NCBI GenBank assembly: GCA_030040055.1
Contig: JASHUK010000021.1
Span: forward strand, 1-14,592
Reading direction: 5' to 3'
Length of the DNA stretch: 14,592 nt
Source of the DNA: Nitrososphaerales archaeon
GTDB lineage: Archaea > Thermoproteota > Nitrososphaeria > Nitrososphaerales > Gagatemarchaeaceae
The number at the start of each line of letters is the position of its first letter. The stretch's first letter is position 1. The position numbers and the translations under genes are program-made. Shown piece after piece: positions 13,920-14,592 of the stretch. The notes beneath the pieces were generated by a model. The model was not told the DNA's origin, made no database searches, and was given only the letters and a program-made list of their open reading frames with translations.

Positions 13920-14592
13920 CAAGGAAGCTCTTCTGGGAGGACATGTACATGTCGGCCTTCGAGGCCATCGTAGAATCGGTGGCCGGGAGTGGCGTCCTTC
14001 TCGACCAGACCGCCTTCAACCCCCGGGGAGGAGGGCTTGTCTCCGACTCAGGCACAATCGGCGGGGTCAGACTTGTGGAAGCCACTAAGCAGGGAGACGA
14101 CATACTCCACACGCTTGAGTCCCCCGCTCAATTTCAACCTGGACAGAGGGTGAAGTGCGCGCTCGACTGGGAGAGGCGATACAGGGTCATGCGCATGCAT
14201 ACGGCGGCGCACATGCTCAGCTCGGTAGTCAACAGGGAGACAGGGGCCTTGATCACCGGCAACCAGATCGCGCCGGAGGAGTCACGCGTAGACTTCGACC
14301 TGGAAGACTTCGACAAGGACAAGGTGCAGGGATACGTCGATGAGGTGAACTTGGCGGCCAGGCGAGAGCTTGACGTCGAGACGTTCTTCATGAAGCGCGA
14401 GGAGGCCCTGGCGACGCCCGGGTTCGTCAAATTGGCCAACGCCATGCCGCCGGCGCTCGCGGAGCTGCGAATCGTCAAGATTGGGGACGTCGACACGCAG
14501 GCCGACGGCGGTGTCCACGTAAGGAACACGAGGGAGATAGGCACTCTAACGGTCACGAGGACCGACAACAAGGGCAGGAAGAACAGGAGACT
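13916..14592 (+). CDS. alaX: Alanyl-tRNA editing protein AlaX (runs off right edge)
   Basis: AlaX hydrolyses mischarged Ser-tRNA(Ala) or Gly-tRNA(Ala), a free-standing copy of the AlaRS editing domain. The ATG overlaps the nreA stop (ATGA), so translation is probably coupled. The N-terminal part has QTAFNPRGGGLVSDSGTIGG (31-50), the glycine-rich substrate loop. The zinc-binding half has HTAAHML (H95, H99) and DTQADGGVHVRNT (193-205; H201). The position four before H201, often Cys in the zinc site, is Asp197 here, so three His and an Asp may be the ligands. The N-terminal Gly-rich domain makes it AlaX-M-like. 225 codons are visible and the last bases, KGRKNRR, match the end of the domain, so only a short C-terminal part should be missing. 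Confidence 0.92.
   Translation, partial: MTRKLFWEDMYMSAFEAIVESVAGSGVLLDQTAFNPRGGGLVSDSGTIGGVRLVEATKQGDDILHTLESPAQFQPGQRVKCALDWERRYRVMRMHTAAHMLSSVVNRETGALITGNQIAPEESRVDFDLEDFDKDKVQGYVDEVNLAARRELDVETFFMKREEALATPGFVKLANAMPPALAELRIVKIGDVDTQADGGVHVRNTREIGTLTVTRTDNKGRKNRR

Noticed and set aside
1..14592. Mobile element, CRISPR array or defence system
   Set aside because: No transposase, integrase, terminal inverted repeats, regular direct repeats or cas-like genes were seen; all genes look like ordinary archaeal chromosome content.

Overview
The window is archaeal chromosomal DNA, GC-rich and densely coded on both strands. The evidence for archaea is tRNA-Ile2 agmatidine synthase (TiaS), an NreA-type DNA repair protein, an Mre11-Rad50 operon, a Tsr3 rRNA aminocarboxypropyltransferase, an archaeal-type editing protein AlaX, and several AT-rich TATA-like boxes placed about 25-31 bases before start codons, as expected for leaderless archaeal transcripts. 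The high GC, the leaderless style and the stand-alone RAM-domain protein would fit a Thermoproteota/Nitrososphaeria-type (thaumarchaeal) lineage. That placement is a low-confidence inference.

Left part (1-2873): a minus-strand pair, a LON substrate-binding-domain protein followed by an MMPL/RND-type transporter that runs off the left edge. Divergent from it is a plus-strand pair, a Bcp/PrxQ-type peroxiredoxin and a 99-residue three-helix membrane protein one base downstream.

Middle part (2920-7150): a PLP-dependent trans-sulfuration enzyme (+) converges on tiaS (-), the two stop codons sharing one CTAG. Upstream of tiaS is a RAM-only Lrp/AsnC-like protein (-). Divergent from it is tsr3 (+), and then the RNase P RNA gene (+) fills a 400-base stretch with no protein gene. 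The RNase P RNA is recognised from its conserved core, a P4 helix with the bulged U, and a closing P1 helix. A very strong GC hairpin separates it from a convergent isoprenylcysteine-carboxylmethyltransferase-like membrane protein (-).

Right part (7205-14592): mre11-rad50 form a two-gene minus-strand operon with a 4-base overlap. To the right, all on plus, are a secreted or membrane-anchored, sequon-rich surface protein, a small two-helix membrane protein, nreA, and alaX, which overlaps nreA by 4 bases and runs off the right edge.

Functional themes are RNA maturation and translation fidelity (TiaS, Tsr3, RNase P RNA, AlaX), DNA repair (Mre11, Rad50, NreA), sulfur/redox metabolism (peroxiredoxin, trans-sulfuration enzyme) and cell surface/membrane (MMPL, glycoprotein-like proteins). 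I see no IS element, CRISPR array, tRNA or integration signature. The most interesting deviations are a TiaS without its C-terminal zinc ribbon, an Mre11 with substituted phosphodiesterase motifs paired with a short-armed Rad50, a free-standing LON domain with a CxxC tail, and an nreA-alaX translational coupling.
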